13,185 bases of DNA, taken from positions 940 through 14,124 of the forward strand of contig LCEZ01000027.1 in assembly GCA_000995845.1 (NCBI GenBank), in the 5' to 3' direction. Every line of letters begins with the position of its first letter. Position 1 is the first letter of the stretch. Positions 6,335 through 12,491 of this stretch are shown here, piece by piece. This stretch comes from Parcubacteria group bacterium GW2011_GWD2_43_10 (GTDB lineage: Bacteria; Patescibacteriota; Patescibacteriia; Veblenbacterales; UBA10138). The notes below the pieces were generated by a model. The model had not been told where the DNA came from. It worked only from the letters and a program-made list of their open reading frames with translations, and did no database searches. Made by a program: the position numbers and the translations under genes.

Positions 6335-7360
6335 CTACACCGGCCCAACCGAACCTAAAGGCTTTAAATTATGATGCGCTCTAAAATAATCAACCGTCTG
6401 CCGCAAACCTTCTGTCAGTGAGATCAAAGGGAACCAGCCAATTGTTTCTTTGGCTTTTATTATTTCTGGTACGCCCTGCTTGGCTAAATAGGGCGGCGCG
6501 GGTTTTGATTCAATCGGCACTTTAACATCCGCTAATTGCATAATCAGTTTGGCAATATCACCCAACTTATACTGCTCATGAGAACCAAGATTAAAAATGC
6601 CGCTACCGCTGTATTCCATCAGTTTGATTAAACCATCCACAATATCGGAAACGTAACAAAAAGTGGAAATATCATCAGCTGAGCCATAAATTGTCATGGG
6701 CTCATTAGAGATAGCTTTATTAACCATATCAGGTATCATTCGGCCGTCATTTAATTTAGTACGCGGTCCGTAGGTGTTAAAAATTCGGGCAATAATAAAT
6801 TGCATTTCTTTAGTTGAACCATAACTTGATACTAGGCTTTCGGAAAAACGCTTGCCTTCGTTATAGCAGCTCCTCGGGCCTACGGGATCAATATAACCCC
6901 AATAATCTTCGGTGAACGGTTTACCATCAGTGGGTTCGCCATAAATAGCCGAGGTGGAGGCGTGCACAATTTTGGCGCCTGATTTAAAAGCCACATCCAG
7001 GGCATTCTTGGTACCAGCGGCATTAGCCGCTAATGTTTCTAAGGGCAAACGATTATACTGCAACGGACTGGTGGGGCAAGCTAAATTGTAAACCTCTTGT
7101 ACCCCTTGAAATTTAACTTTAAAAACATCCAATTCTGGAAAACTGGCTAAATCCAAAGGTTCCGTCAGATCATGGCGGATGAATTTGAAATGAGGGTTTT
7201 GTAGTAACAAATCAATATTTTCCTCCAGCCCGGTAATAAAATTATCCACGCAAATTACGTTCCTGTTTTTCACCAACTGATCGCACAAATGCGAACCAAT
7301 AAAACCGGCGCCGCCGGTGACTAAAGCAGTTGGTCTATCTAAAACTTGCTGAGCATGCAT
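6335..7360 (-). CDS. UDP-glucuronic acid decarboxylase-like SDR (UXS type)
   Basis: A 341-residue extended SDR whose motif set matches UDP-glucuronate decarboxylase, which converts UDP-glucuronate to UDP-xylose. The Rossmann motif is TGGAGFIGSH (residues 15-24), followed by VDNFITG (38-44), YNLACPTSPLQYN (91-103; the LACPASPxxY signature), HASTSAIYGEP (133-143), and the active site GPRSCYNEGKR (161-171), with Y166 and K170 as the YxxxK pair. ARIFNTYGPR and FCYVSDIVDGL are also typical. The GPRSCYxEGKR block is the strongest reason to prefer UXS over dTDP-glucose 4,6-dehydratase. The first eight residues (MHAQQVLD) are a short extension before the core. The gene supplies donor sugar for the glycosyltransferases downstream. 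GtrA ends 54 bp upstream. No Shine-Dalgarno is visible. Confidence 0.9.
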   Translation of the reverse strand: MHAQQVLDRPTALVTGGAGFIGSHLCDQLVKNRNVICVDNFITGLEENIDLLLQNPHFKFIRHDLTEPLDLASFPELDVFKVKFQGVQEVYNLACPTSPLQYNRLPLETLAANAAGTKNALDVAFKSGAKIVHASTSAIYGEPTDGKPFTEDYWGYIDPVGPRSCYNEGKRFSESLVSSYGSTKEMQFIIARIFNTYGPRTKLNDGRMIPDMVNKAISNEPMTIYGSADDISTFCYVSDIVDGLIKLMEYSGSGIFNLGSHEQYKLGDIAKLIMQLADVKVPIESKPAPPYLAKQGVPEIIKAKETIGWFPLISLTEGLRQTVDYFRAHHNLKPLGSVGPV

Positions 7361-7400
7361 ATGATTATTAGTTTAAATTATCTTACTTAATTTTAGCTTA

Positions 7401-7420
7401 GTTTAAGATTAATCTCAAAC
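7401..7420. repeat. 20-bp near-perfect palindrome overlapping the gtrA stop codon
   Basis: On the minus strand the sequence reads GTTTGAGATTAATCTTAAAC. Ten pairs close the dyad, nine canonical and one G-T, with no spacer. The TGA stop of the GtrA gene (7417-7415) lies inside it. It could be a stop-proximal hairpin or an operator upstream of the UXS-like gene. There is no adjoining T-run for a classical terminator. Confidence 0.4.
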
Positions 7421-7861
7421 CCTAGGCTCAGGCTTACGTGGCCGCCAAAAAACCCAGTGCCGCAAGACCACAAAATATACGAACATCCCCAAACCAATCA
7501 CCACTACCTTGGCGACTAGATCAAAAACGCCCCAACGAGAAACCAGCAGCCACAAACCTGCCTGAATAAAGGCTAAATACACCAAGGACACACTTAAAAA
7601 CTCAAGATACTGCCGAAAGGGGTTGCCTTGCCGGGCACTAAATGTCCAAAATTTGTTCCAGATAAAACTATTGAAATTCGCTATTAAAAAAGCAAAAAAA
7701 TTAGCTTGCAAATAATGCTCGGCCCAATAATCAAAGCCGCGCGTTAAAGAAAGATAAACTAAAAAATCTACCGTCGCATTTATTGTCCCAATCGTTAAAA
7801 ACCGCCACAGCTCGCCCACCAGTTTACGTCTGACAATATTAGCTTGGGCGACCTCAGACAT
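7415..7861 (-). CDS. GtrA family polyprenyl-linked sugar translocase-like protein
   Basis: A 148-residue membrane protein of the GtrA family. Members are thought to flip a polyprenyl-phosphate-linked monosaccharide across the cytoplasmic membrane. Four hydrophobic helices lie at about residues 19-38, 52-67, 87-108 and 113-134. Family features are the start LWRFLTIGTINATVDFLVYL, the conserved NKFWTF after helix 2 (residues 69-74), and the matching RHWVFW after helix 4 (134-139). The gene starts one base after the stop of the upstream protease (TAA, T, ATG), so the two are almost certainly translated from one message. A DPM1-like GT2, its usual partner, is encoded further down the same cluster. 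Confidence 0.92.
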   Translation of the reverse strand: MSEVAQANIVRRKLVGELWRFLTIGTINATVDFLVYLSLTRGFDYWAEHYLQANFFAFLIANFNSFIWNKFWTFSARQGNPFRQYLEFLSVSLVYLAFIQAGLWLLVSRWGVFDLVAKVVVIGLGMFVYFVVLRHWVFWRPRKPEPRV

Positions 7862-7862
7862 A

Positions 7863-10058
7863 TTAATGGAACGCGCCCACCGTTAAGCCGCCGCGGAATT
7901 TAGTATCGCCGACAAAGAACTGGGTGCGCACTTCCCCTCGAGCATTAAACGCCCGCACATGAGGGCCGCCGCTAGTGCCTGGAGTGGTGATAATTTCTGA
8001 TGCCCCATCGCCTTCCAAATCCCCGACCGCCACATTCACCCCGCCGCGGAATTTAGAATCATAAGCAAAAAATTGCTGTAAGAGTTTGCCATCGCGATTG
8101 AATAATCTAACTTGCGGCCCGCCGCCTGTACCCGCACCTAGGGCAATTTCAGCCATGCCATCACCGTCAGTATCACCCATGGCTATATTCACCCCGCCGC
8201 GGAAAGTATAAGGCCAAGCGTAAAACTCTCGGCGCATTACGCCAGTGCGTTCATAAATCCTTACTGGTAAGCGGCTGGCACCAGCCGGTGCGACCACCAC
8301 TTCATTAAAGCCATCAGCATCCAAATCCCCCACTGCCACATTCACGCCACCCACATATTTTTCATCGTAAGGCACAAATTGGTGCAACCTATAACCTTCA
8401 GTATTATATACACCAACCAAATTAGAACCCCCGGGGCCAATCCCTAAAACAATATCGGCTTTTTTATCACCCGTGATATCACCCACCGCTAAAGATAAAC
8501 CGCCGCGGAAATTTTCCGGCAAAGCCATGAACTGCGACTCCAGCTGGCCTTGCAAATTCCATACCCGAATATGCGGCCCACCACCTTGGCGCGGCGCCGT
8601 CACAATTTCCACCTGACCGTCGCCATCCACATCGCCCGCGGCCACATTCACGCCTTTTAAAAATCTGGGATCGTAAGCTAAAAATCGGCTTAACTGCTCG
8701 CCGGAAATATCATAAGTGGATACATACGCGGCCTGGCCAGTTAAGGGCGCCACGATCACTGGGCTTTTGGCAGAAAAATTAGAACTTTGTGCCAGCTCAA
8801 AAGCTTGCCGTAAATTCAAACGCCGCCCCAGCTTGCCGCGATAAATCTGTTGGTTCAGCGAATCAATCTGGTCGCCGGAAGCAATTAAAATATCCCGCAG
8901 CTGTGAAGCTGAATAAGTTGGGTAAGCTGATTTAAGTAAAGCCAGCGAACCAGAAACTAGGGGCGCAGCCACGCTGGTACCGCTCCAATACCCGCCATAA
9001 GGCTTAGTGAGTTTAGGTTCAGCTGCATTAACATACTGTGTACTGTAAATGTCGGTGCCGGGCGCGGAGATGTCTATACATTTAGAGCCATAATTAGAAA
9101 AGCCAGCCAGCCTATCGGCTGCATCCACCGCGGCCACACCGATCACAAAATTCTCACCATTGGGGCCATCGTCACACACTGGGTATTGCGGCACCAGATT
9201 CATATCCACCCCGACGGCCGCTTCATTACCCGCGGCCGCTACCACCAAAATGCCAGCATTGTAAGCCCGCTTAATAGCATCTTCCAAAACCGGATCAGAA
9301 AGAGAGCCAACAAAAGAAAGATTAATTATATCGGCGCGATTACGGATAGCGTAATCAATACCTCTAGCGACCGTGACCGTATCGCCCACGCCTTTGCTAT
9401 CCAGCACGCGCACCGGCATTAGCCGCGCTTTCCAAGCCACACCAGCCACGCCTTGGGCGTTGTTACCTACGGCCCCGGCCACACCAGCCACAATCGTGCC
9501 ATGCTGTACTGCTAGCTCTATCCAGCCTTCTTCTAATTTAGGTGTGCCACCGGGTACGTTGTTTATAAAATCCCAACCGTACTGATCATCTACAAAACCA
9601 TTTTGATCCTGATCTATTCTGTCGCCGGGCACTTCCCAGGGATTAAACCAAATATTGGGCGACAGATCCGGATGATTAATATCTATGCCAGTATCAAGCA
9701 CGGCGATCACCGGGCGCAAGGAATCACTCATGGGTTTATCCCAAACCTCGTAGGATTTTATTTGGTTCAAATAACTGGTTTGCTCGGAATAATAAGTGTC
9801 ATTTGGTATCAGGCTGATGCTATATAGCCGCAGGGGCGAGACCAGTTCAATGCCAGACTGAGATTCAAGATAAGCTTTTACTTCGGCACCACTCACTCGC
9901 GCCGTGCAAGTGTAGCGGGAGATTTGACCACCTTGCCAACGCGCGGCAAAAGAACAAAGCTCATTATCTTGCGCCACTGATGGTTGCCAAATGAAAATAC
10001 CCAAGGCTAAGCTTGGGATTAAAAATAACGCATTTTTTATGGAAAACAACCGTGGCAT
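7863..10058 (-). CDS. secreted subtilisin-like (S8) serine protease with C-terminal FG-GAP repeats
   Basis: A 731-residue exported protein. A signal peptide covers about residues 1-29 (basic MPRLFSIK, hydrophobic core, cleavage near SVAQ). A short pro-like region follows, then the peptidase S8 domain at about 110-395. Catalytic residues are D122 in AVLDTGID, H186 in QHGTIVAGVAG and S362 in SGTSVAAP, with oxyanion N278 in AAAGNE. A DQDQNGFVDD insertion (149-158) looks calcium-binding. Residues 455-731 hold five full FG-GAP/VCBS-like repeats and a partial sixth with a period of 50-51 residues. Their cores begin near 468, 518, 569, 620 and 671, most carrying a DxDxDG-like calcium loop (for example D476-VDGDG). 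This suggests a beta-propeller-like display region. The protein is probably on the cell surface or secreted. It is the first gene of the glycan cluster and abuts gtrA. Confidence 0.95.
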   Translation of the reverse strand: MPRLFSIKNALFLIPSLALGIFIWQPSVAQDNELCSFAARWQGGQISRYTCTARVSGAEVKAYLESQSGIELVSPLRLYSISLIPNDTYYSEQTSYLNQIKSYEVWDKPMSDSLRPVIAVLDTGIDINHPDLSPNIWFNPWEVPGDRIDQDQNGFVDDQYGWDFINNVPGGTPKLEEGWIELAVQHGTIVAGVAGAVGNNAQGVAGVAWKARLMPVRVLDSKGVGDTVTVARGIDYAIRNRADIINLSFVGSLSDPVLEDAIKRAYNAGILVVAAAGNEAAVGVDMNLVPQYPVCDDGPNGENFVIGVAAVDAADRLAGFSNYGSKCIDISAPGTDIYSTQYVNAAEPKLTKPYGGYWSGTSVAAPLVSGSLALLKSAYPTYSASQLRDILIASGDQIDSLNQQIYRGKLGRRLNLRQAFELAQSSNFSAKSPVIVAPLTGQAAYVSTYDISGEQLSRFLAYDPRFLKGVNVAAGDVDGDGQVEIVTAPRQGGGPHIRVWNLQGQLESQFMALPENFRGGLSLAVGDITGDKKADIVLGIGPGGSNLVGVYNTEGYRLHQFVPYDEKYVGGVNVAVGDLDADGFNEVVVAPAGASRLPVRIYERTGVMRREFYAWPYTFRGGVNIAMGDTDGDGMAEIALGAGTGGGPQVRLFNRDGKLLQQFFAYDSKFRGGVNVAVGDLEGDGASEIITTPGTSGGPHVRAFNARGEVRTQFFVGDTKFRGGLTVGAFH
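7890..8700. repeat. about 150-bp degenerate tandem repeats encoding FG-GAP units
   Basis: The phrase CCGCCGCGGAA recurs at roughly 150-bp steps (near 7890, 8041, 8191 and 8502), with diverged versions near 8341 and 8655. These correspond to the RGGVN strand of each FG-GAP repeat. The DNA-level similarity suggests growth of the array by internal duplication. Confidence 0.6.
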
Positions 10059-10067
10059 TGCTAGATT

Positions 10068-10096
10068 ACTATACCAAAAAATTGCCTTTTTGTTAA
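10068..10096 (-). promoter_or_regulatory. sigma70-like promoter for the protease and glycan cluster
   Basis: On the minus strand, -35 TTAACA (10096-10091), a 17-base spacer, then -10 TATAGT (10073-10068). Each hexamer matches consensus at five of six positions. Only nine bases separate the -10 from the ATG at 10058, so the transcript would start at or within a few bases of the start codon, making it leaderless or nearly so. This also supports the chosen start of the protease. Confidence 0.6.
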
Positions 10097-10223
10097 TTTA
10101 GCTACTACTTATATAACGCTCAATAACCTCAAATGTAACAGTGCTAGTCAAGTACATAACAAATAGCCATCAAAACAATACTTCTCCTCAAACCAAAAAC
10201 CAACGTACAAACTACGTCTTTAT

Positions 10224-10256
10224 CATTTTCTCATTTAGGCAAATTAGAAAATAATA
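10224..10256. promoter_or_regulatory. dyad 1 beside arsR (candidate ArsR-type operator)
   Basis: Near-palindrome with half-sites CATTTTCTCATTT and AAATTAGAAAATA around an AGGC centre. Eleven of 13 positions pair. It is about 80% identical to dyad 2 at 10544-10573 and lies exactly 320 bp away from it, just after the arsR stop codon and about 130 bp upstream of the protease promoter. ArsR/SmtB repressors bind imperfect 12-2-12-type dyads, which this resembles in size. Confidence 0.5.
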
Positions 10257-10262
10257 AAACAA

Positions 10263-10523
10263 CTAACAATACTTAAGTATGGCACTGGCTACAGCCGGAA
10301 TATCATCAGCTAGATAGTAGTACACCTCCTTACTGCGACGCTCGTATTCCACTACATCGGCTGCCGCCAGAATTGACAAGTGCTTCGAAGCAGTCGGAAA
10401 GCTTACCTTGAGAAGCGCAGCTAGCTGACCCACCGTAGCCTCATGGTGGCGCTTAAGGTGAACTGCTATAGCAAGCCGACGCCGATTAGCCAAGGCTTTT
10501 AATACACGTTCAACGGATTTCAT
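10263..10523 (-). CDS. ArsR-family winged helix-turn-helix transcription regulator
   Basis: An 86-residue protein containing little more than an ArsR-type DNA-binding domain. The ALANRRRLAIAVHL helix (residues 10-23) is followed by the helix-turn-helix TVGQLAALLKVSFPTASKHLSIL (30-52, recognition helix about 42-52). The wing, VVEYERRSKEVYYYLAD (57-73), has the usual basic turn. Metal-sensing members carry an ELCVCDL motif in the alpha-3 helix. Here that place reads EATVGQL with no cysteine, so the ligand is unknown and the protein may not sense metal. A single cysteine ends the protein (C86). Related dyads lie immediately before and after the gene, suggesting autoregulation. A glycan and protease cluster follows in the same direction. 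No Shine-Dalgarno is visible. Confidence 0.9.
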   Translation of the reverse strand: MKSVERVLKALANRRRLAIAVHLKRHHEATVGQLAALLKVSFPTASKHLSILAAADVVEYERRSKEVYYYLADDIPAVASAILKYC

Positions 10524-10533
10524 ACTAACTGGT

Positions 10534-10562
10534 AGAATACTATCACTTTCTCATTTAGGCAA
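10534..10562 (-). promoter_or_regulatory. arsR promoter candidate overlapped by dyad 2
   Basis: On the minus strand, -35 TTGCCT (10562-10557), a 17-base spacer, then -10 TATTCT (10539-10534). Each hexamer matches consensus at four of six positions. The -10 ends ten bases before the ATG at 10523, so the leader is very short. The -35 and most of the spacer lie inside dyad 2, the expected arrangement for repression by a protein bound there. Confidence 0.45.
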
Positions 10563-10573
10563 ATGTGAAAGTG
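10544..10573. promoter_or_regulatory. dyad 2 upstream of arsR (candidate autoregulatory operator)
   Basis: CACTTTCTCATTT, AGGC, AAATGTGAAAGTG: 12 of 13 positions pair. Compared with dyad 1, the pair at arm position 3 changes from C-G to T-A on both sides, a compensatory change. Arm position 8 is T-T here but T-A in dyad 1. The site covers the -35 element of arsR. Confidence 0.55.
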
Positions 10574-10620
10574 TAAACTTACTTGAGTTAGGTTATTTTT
10601 TGTTTGAAACCAGGTATACA

Positions 10621-10653
10621 AAAACTCACCCGCCAAAGGCGGATGAGTTTTTT
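10621..10653 (-). terminator. bidirectional Rho-independent terminator after the cold-shock gene
   Basis: A strong hairpin: ACTCATCCGCC, loop TTT, GGCGGGTGAGT on the minus strand (one G-T pair), followed by TTTTTG. On the plus strand the same stem is followed by six Ts. It begins nine bases after the cold-shock stop codon. It separates that gene from arsR. Confidence 0.85.
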
Positions 10654-10662
10654 AGGATGTTC

Positions 10663-10860
10663 TTAGGCGCGGTTAACGTTGACGGCGCGAGGACCCTTTT
10701 CGGATTGCTCGGTGTCAAACGTTACCTTGTCTTCAACCGCGAGCTCAGTGAAGGTAACCCCCACCAAAGCGGACGAATGAAAGAACAGATCCTTGTCGGC
10801 ACCGTCCGGGAGGATAAATCCAAAACCCTTGTCGGTGAGACGCTTGATAGTTCCTGTCAT
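10663..10860 (-). CDS. cold-shock domain protein (Csp family)
   Basis: A 65-residue single cold-shock domain, the usual length for CspA-like RNA chaperones that bind single-stranded RNA or DNA and loosen secondary structure. The start MTGTIKRLTDKGFGFI contains RNP1 (KGFGFI, residues 11-16). RNP2 is DLFFHSSAL (24-32), and the end GPRAVNVNRA is typical. The strand normally reading VKWFN is IKRLT here, so the exposed tryptophan and phenylalanine are absent, as in many CPR variants. It is a single-gene unit: promoter at 10956-10984, a leader of roughly 85-90 bases, and a strong terminator after the stop. A long leader is common in cold-induced csp genes, but cold induction here is only inference. 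Confidence 0.95.
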   Translation of the reverse strand: MTGTIKRLTDKGFGFILPDGADKDLFFHSSALVGVTFTELAVEDKVTFDTEQSEKGPRAVNVNRA

Positions 10861-10955
10861 AGTAACTGTAAATATAAGACTTAGTAATGTGCGAAGTGCG
10901 TTGGTTATAGGAAACTCGACTATATCTCCAAAACAAAGCTAACTTGCTGGCGTTA

Positions 10956-10984
10956 ATGCTACCACAAAACCTTAAAATTGGCAA
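10956..10984 (-). promoter_or_regulatory. promoter of the cold-shock gene
   Basis: On the minus strand, -35 TTGCCA (10984-10979, five of six), a 17-base spacer, then -10 TAGCAT (10961-10956, four of six), preceded by a TGG that makes an extended -10. Predicted transcription start is near 10949, leaving a leader of about 88 bases before the ATG. Confidence 0.55.
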
Positions 10985-10986
10985 CT

Positions 10987-11001
10987 AATGCTGATAGCAT
11001 T
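10987..11001. repeat. small dyad upstream of the csp -35 element
   Basis: AATGCT, GAT, AGCATT: a perfect 6-bp dyad two bases upstream of the csp -35 hexamer. The half-site AATGCTA recurs at the -10 (10955-10961). It may be an operator, but it is short enough to be chance. Confidence 0.25.
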
Positions 11002-11070
11002 CGACTAGTGTAACAATTTCTTAGAAAGCTTGCGGAACGACCCGCCCTCCATAGCTCTTACGAAGGATGG

Positions 11071-11082
11071 ATGTTCGAACAT
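11071..11082. repeat. 12-bp perfect palindrome in the spacer before csp
   Basis: ATGTTCGAACAT is perfectly self-complementary. It lies in the 135-bp spacer between the unknown gene and the csp promoter, in a stretch where CTCCA and TGGAG (minus strand) could also pair over about 45 bases. It could be a protein-binding site. No family is recognised. Confidence 0.3.
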
Positions 11083-11100
11083 TCGTGGAGCTTAATTTGG

Positions 11101-11123
11101 CTAAGTTATACCTTGAAACTTAG
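11101..11123 (-). terminator. stem-loop at the stop codon of the unknown gene
   Basis: CTAAGTT (11101-11107) and AACTTAG (11117-11123) pair over seven bases with a nine-base loop, and the arm includes the TAA stop. No T-run follows on the minus strand, so termination is uncertain. It may only protect the 3' end. Confidence 0.3.
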
Positions 11124-11824
11124 GAAGCTTTTTTGAAGTCATCCACTATCTTTTCGATCTTGACAAGCGAGTTTTGACAAAGCCACAAAACATCCACTCC
11201 GTCATCCTCGAGTAAATAAGATACCTGTATTTCCACTCTGGGATTTAATCGTGCATCAAGGTTACCGCTTACTGCACCTTTATCAATTTTAAGATGATTT
11301 ATCGGAATCCCATTAACCAAAACATTGTTCATAGTAACACTTGCTTGGTCACTAATTTTGATAACATCACCCAGTATAAGACTAATATTTTTTGACTTTT
11401 TTTGAGCAATCAGCTTTCTATGACCTAAATTGGAGTACTTTCGTAAATAACTAAGGACGCTATCTATATTGTTATACGGCTGACTCTGTTCAATAATTGA
11501 ATAAATTTCTGGGTCGCTAATATTTAAGTTCCCTGCCCCAAAGCGAGCTAGTTGAGGTATCAAATCAGAAGGTTTATTGCAGAGCGGAAACAGAACTCGC
11601 TTTTCATAGTCATTTGCCATTTTCTCAGATACGGCGGGTTTAACTTTTGTTACAAAATAAAGGAAAAGAATATTATCCAGCAACCTATTCAACCTGGTTA
11701 TAATAGCTTGTGCTATATTTCGAACATCACCCGAAACCTCAGGTGTATTTTCTCTTTCGCAAAGACTAATTAACTCAGTAAGACGTTTTTTTAGATATTC
11801 AATTTGCTCCTTGACTTCATACAT
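11120..11824 (-). CDS. unrecognised protein, possibly HEPN-like
   Basis: A 234-residue soluble protein I do not recognise. The frame stays open to an ATG at 11902, but that extension translates a terminator hairpin and a tRNA-like sequence, so I place the start at the ATG at 11824 (MYEVKEQIEYL). Residues 1-25 form a likely coiled helix. A mostly helical middle includes ITRLNRLLDNILFLYF, a FPLC segment, IIEQSQPYNN and LRKYSNLGHRKLI. The order LDN, FPL, QPY, SN..HRKL recalls helical proteins with an R..LDH...FPI...QPY...KH pattern that I associate loosely with HEPN-like domains. The C-terminal third is beta-rich (SVTMNNVLVNGIPINHLKI). The DNA is A+T-richer than the glycan cluster. No Shine-Dalgarno. 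Function is unknown, and an accessory or defence role is only a guess from its neighbours. Confidence 0.7.
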   Translation of the reverse strand: MYEVKEQIEYLKKRLTELISLCERENTPEVSGDVRNIAQAIITRLNRLLDNILFLYFVTKVKPAVSEKMANDYEKRVLFPLCNKPSDLIPQLARFGAGNLNISDPEIYSIIEQSQPYNNIDSVLSYLRKYSNLGHRKLIAQKKSKNISLILGDVIKISDQASVTMNNVLVNGIPINHLKIDKGAVSGNLDARLNPRVEIQVSYLLEDDGVDVLWLCQNSLVKIEKIVDDFKKAS

Positions 11825-11829
11825 AATTA

Positions 11830-11872
11830 CATGAGTGGTAGGAATTGAACCGCTACTAAGCCTAGTGTAACC
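11830..11872 (-). other. tRNA 3'-half-like relic
   Basis: The minus strand has GTTACAC (an anticodon-loop-like heptamer with T33, anticodon TAC and A37), then after a short gap GGTTCAATTCC (a T-loop match), then TACCACTCATG in the acceptor position. There is no D-arm upstream, the T-stem pairs at only three of five positions, and the anticodon stem does not close. It is therefore not a functional tRNA. It could be a decayed integration-site duplicate from a tRNA-Val-type gene, or chance. Confidence 0.3.
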
Positions 11873-11893
11873 CCATAGTTTATTAAATAACAA

Positions 11894-11918
11894 GAGCCCC
11901 ACCAGTAGACGGGGGCTT
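11894..11918 (-). terminator. terminator-like hairpin after the small membrane protein gene
   Basis: On the minus strand AAGCCCC and GGGGCTC pair (six canonical pairs plus a G-T) around an 11-base loop, followed by the moderately T-rich CTTGTTATTT. It begins 23 bases after the stop at 11942. On the plus strand the same stem is followed by TTCCTGTTTTC, so it may work in both directions. Confidence 0.55.
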
Positions 11919-11941
11919 TCCTGTTTTCACTTTCAACTTTT

Positions 11942-12244
11942 CTATTGCATCGCAATCGTTATAAATAATACCCTCGGCAAGAGCACCATTATTGATATTA
12001 AAATCCCAATCCTAGCCGCCATAAGTTGTGTCATTGATCGTTCCTTATCATTCAGAATAATGATGCTATTGCGAATTAAAAATAACCCTATAGGAAGGTT
12101 AAATACGATATATGTAACTGGCTCCCAGATGTAACTCTTAAGCCAACTAGCATAAGCAATATATATTCCGAATACAAAAAACACTTGAAAGAAAACAAGG
12201 GCTGGGTCTTTGCCAAACCACCTCTTAAATATTTCTTTCTCCAT
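11942..12244 (-). CDS. small three-helix membrane protein, candidate immunity protein
   Basis: A 100-residue protein with three hydrophobic segments (about residues 15-32, 41-58 and 76-97), a charged N-terminus (MEKEIFKRWFGKD) and a charged loop NDKERS (65-70). I recognise no family. It starts 31 bp after the end of the Rhs toxin reading frame, has no promoter of its own and is followed by a terminator-like hairpin, so it is probably co-transcribed with the toxin gene. In polymorphic toxin loci the gene directly after the Rhs C-terminal domain usually encodes the cognate immunity protein. A membrane protein is plausible for guarding against a lipid-attacking hydrolase. The assignment rests on position only. 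No Shine-Dalgarno precedes the ATG. Confidence 0.65.
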   Translation of the reverse strand: MEKEIFKRWFGKDPALVFFQVFFVFGIYIAYASWLKSYIWEPVTYIVFNLPIGLFLIRNSIIILNDKERSMTQLMAARIGILISIMVLLPRVLFITIAMQ

Positions 12245-12275
12245 AAAATTAAAGATTTCTAATCAAGAACACCAA

Positions 12276-12491
12276 CTACTTAATAATATTCGGTACAACG
12301 CCTTGATTCCACGCCTTAGTACTCTGCCAAACATTCGTATGTGCAGTAAATGGATTCCAGGAATAACGTGTGACATCAATGTTTTTTGCCCCTTGTACCT
12401 TATACCCGGCTAATCCAAACTCGCCTAACCCTAGATAATTACCCATTTTCTCGCCCATATCACCAAAAGCTTTGCCTAATAAACCAGACAT
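12276..12491 (-). pseudogene. frameshifted C-terminal tail of the Rhs hydrolase domain
   Basis: Seventy-two codons from an internal ATG at 12491 to a TAG at 12276, in the frame shifted by one base from the main Rhs frame. It reads MSGLLGKAFGDMGEKMG, then GYKVQGAKNIDVT, then NPFTAHTNVWQSTKAW. The order fits the end of an alpha/beta hydrolase toxin domain, with the histidine of AHTNVW in the position expected for the catalytic His. Removing one T from the CCCTTATT run (plus-strand 12494-12501) joins the frames as ...SQADLPYSMSGLLGKAFG.... This is therefore more likely the displaced end of the upstream gene than a gene of its own. The join could be a true mutation, a sequence error, or a +1 frameshift at CCC-T. 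Confidence 0.6.

Noticed and set aside
7890..8700. CRISPR-like array from the regularly spaced CCGCCGCGGAA phrase
   Set aside because: The spacing of about 150 bp is too long and the phrase lies in frame within FG-GAP repeats of a coding region.
9186..9827. Plus-strand frames opposite the subtilisin domain
   Set aside because: They run antisense through the conserved catalytic motifs of the protease and have low-complexity translations.
10600..10884. Plus-strand frame opposite the cold-shock gene
   Set aside because: It is the antisense of a clear cold-shock domain and its terminator, and the translation shows no recognisable domain.
11825..11902. N-terminal extension of the unknown protein to the ATG at 11902
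   Set aside because: The extra 26 codons read through a terminator-like stem and the tRNA-like sequence. The protein-like pattern begins at MYEVKEQ, so the start at 11824 is preferred.
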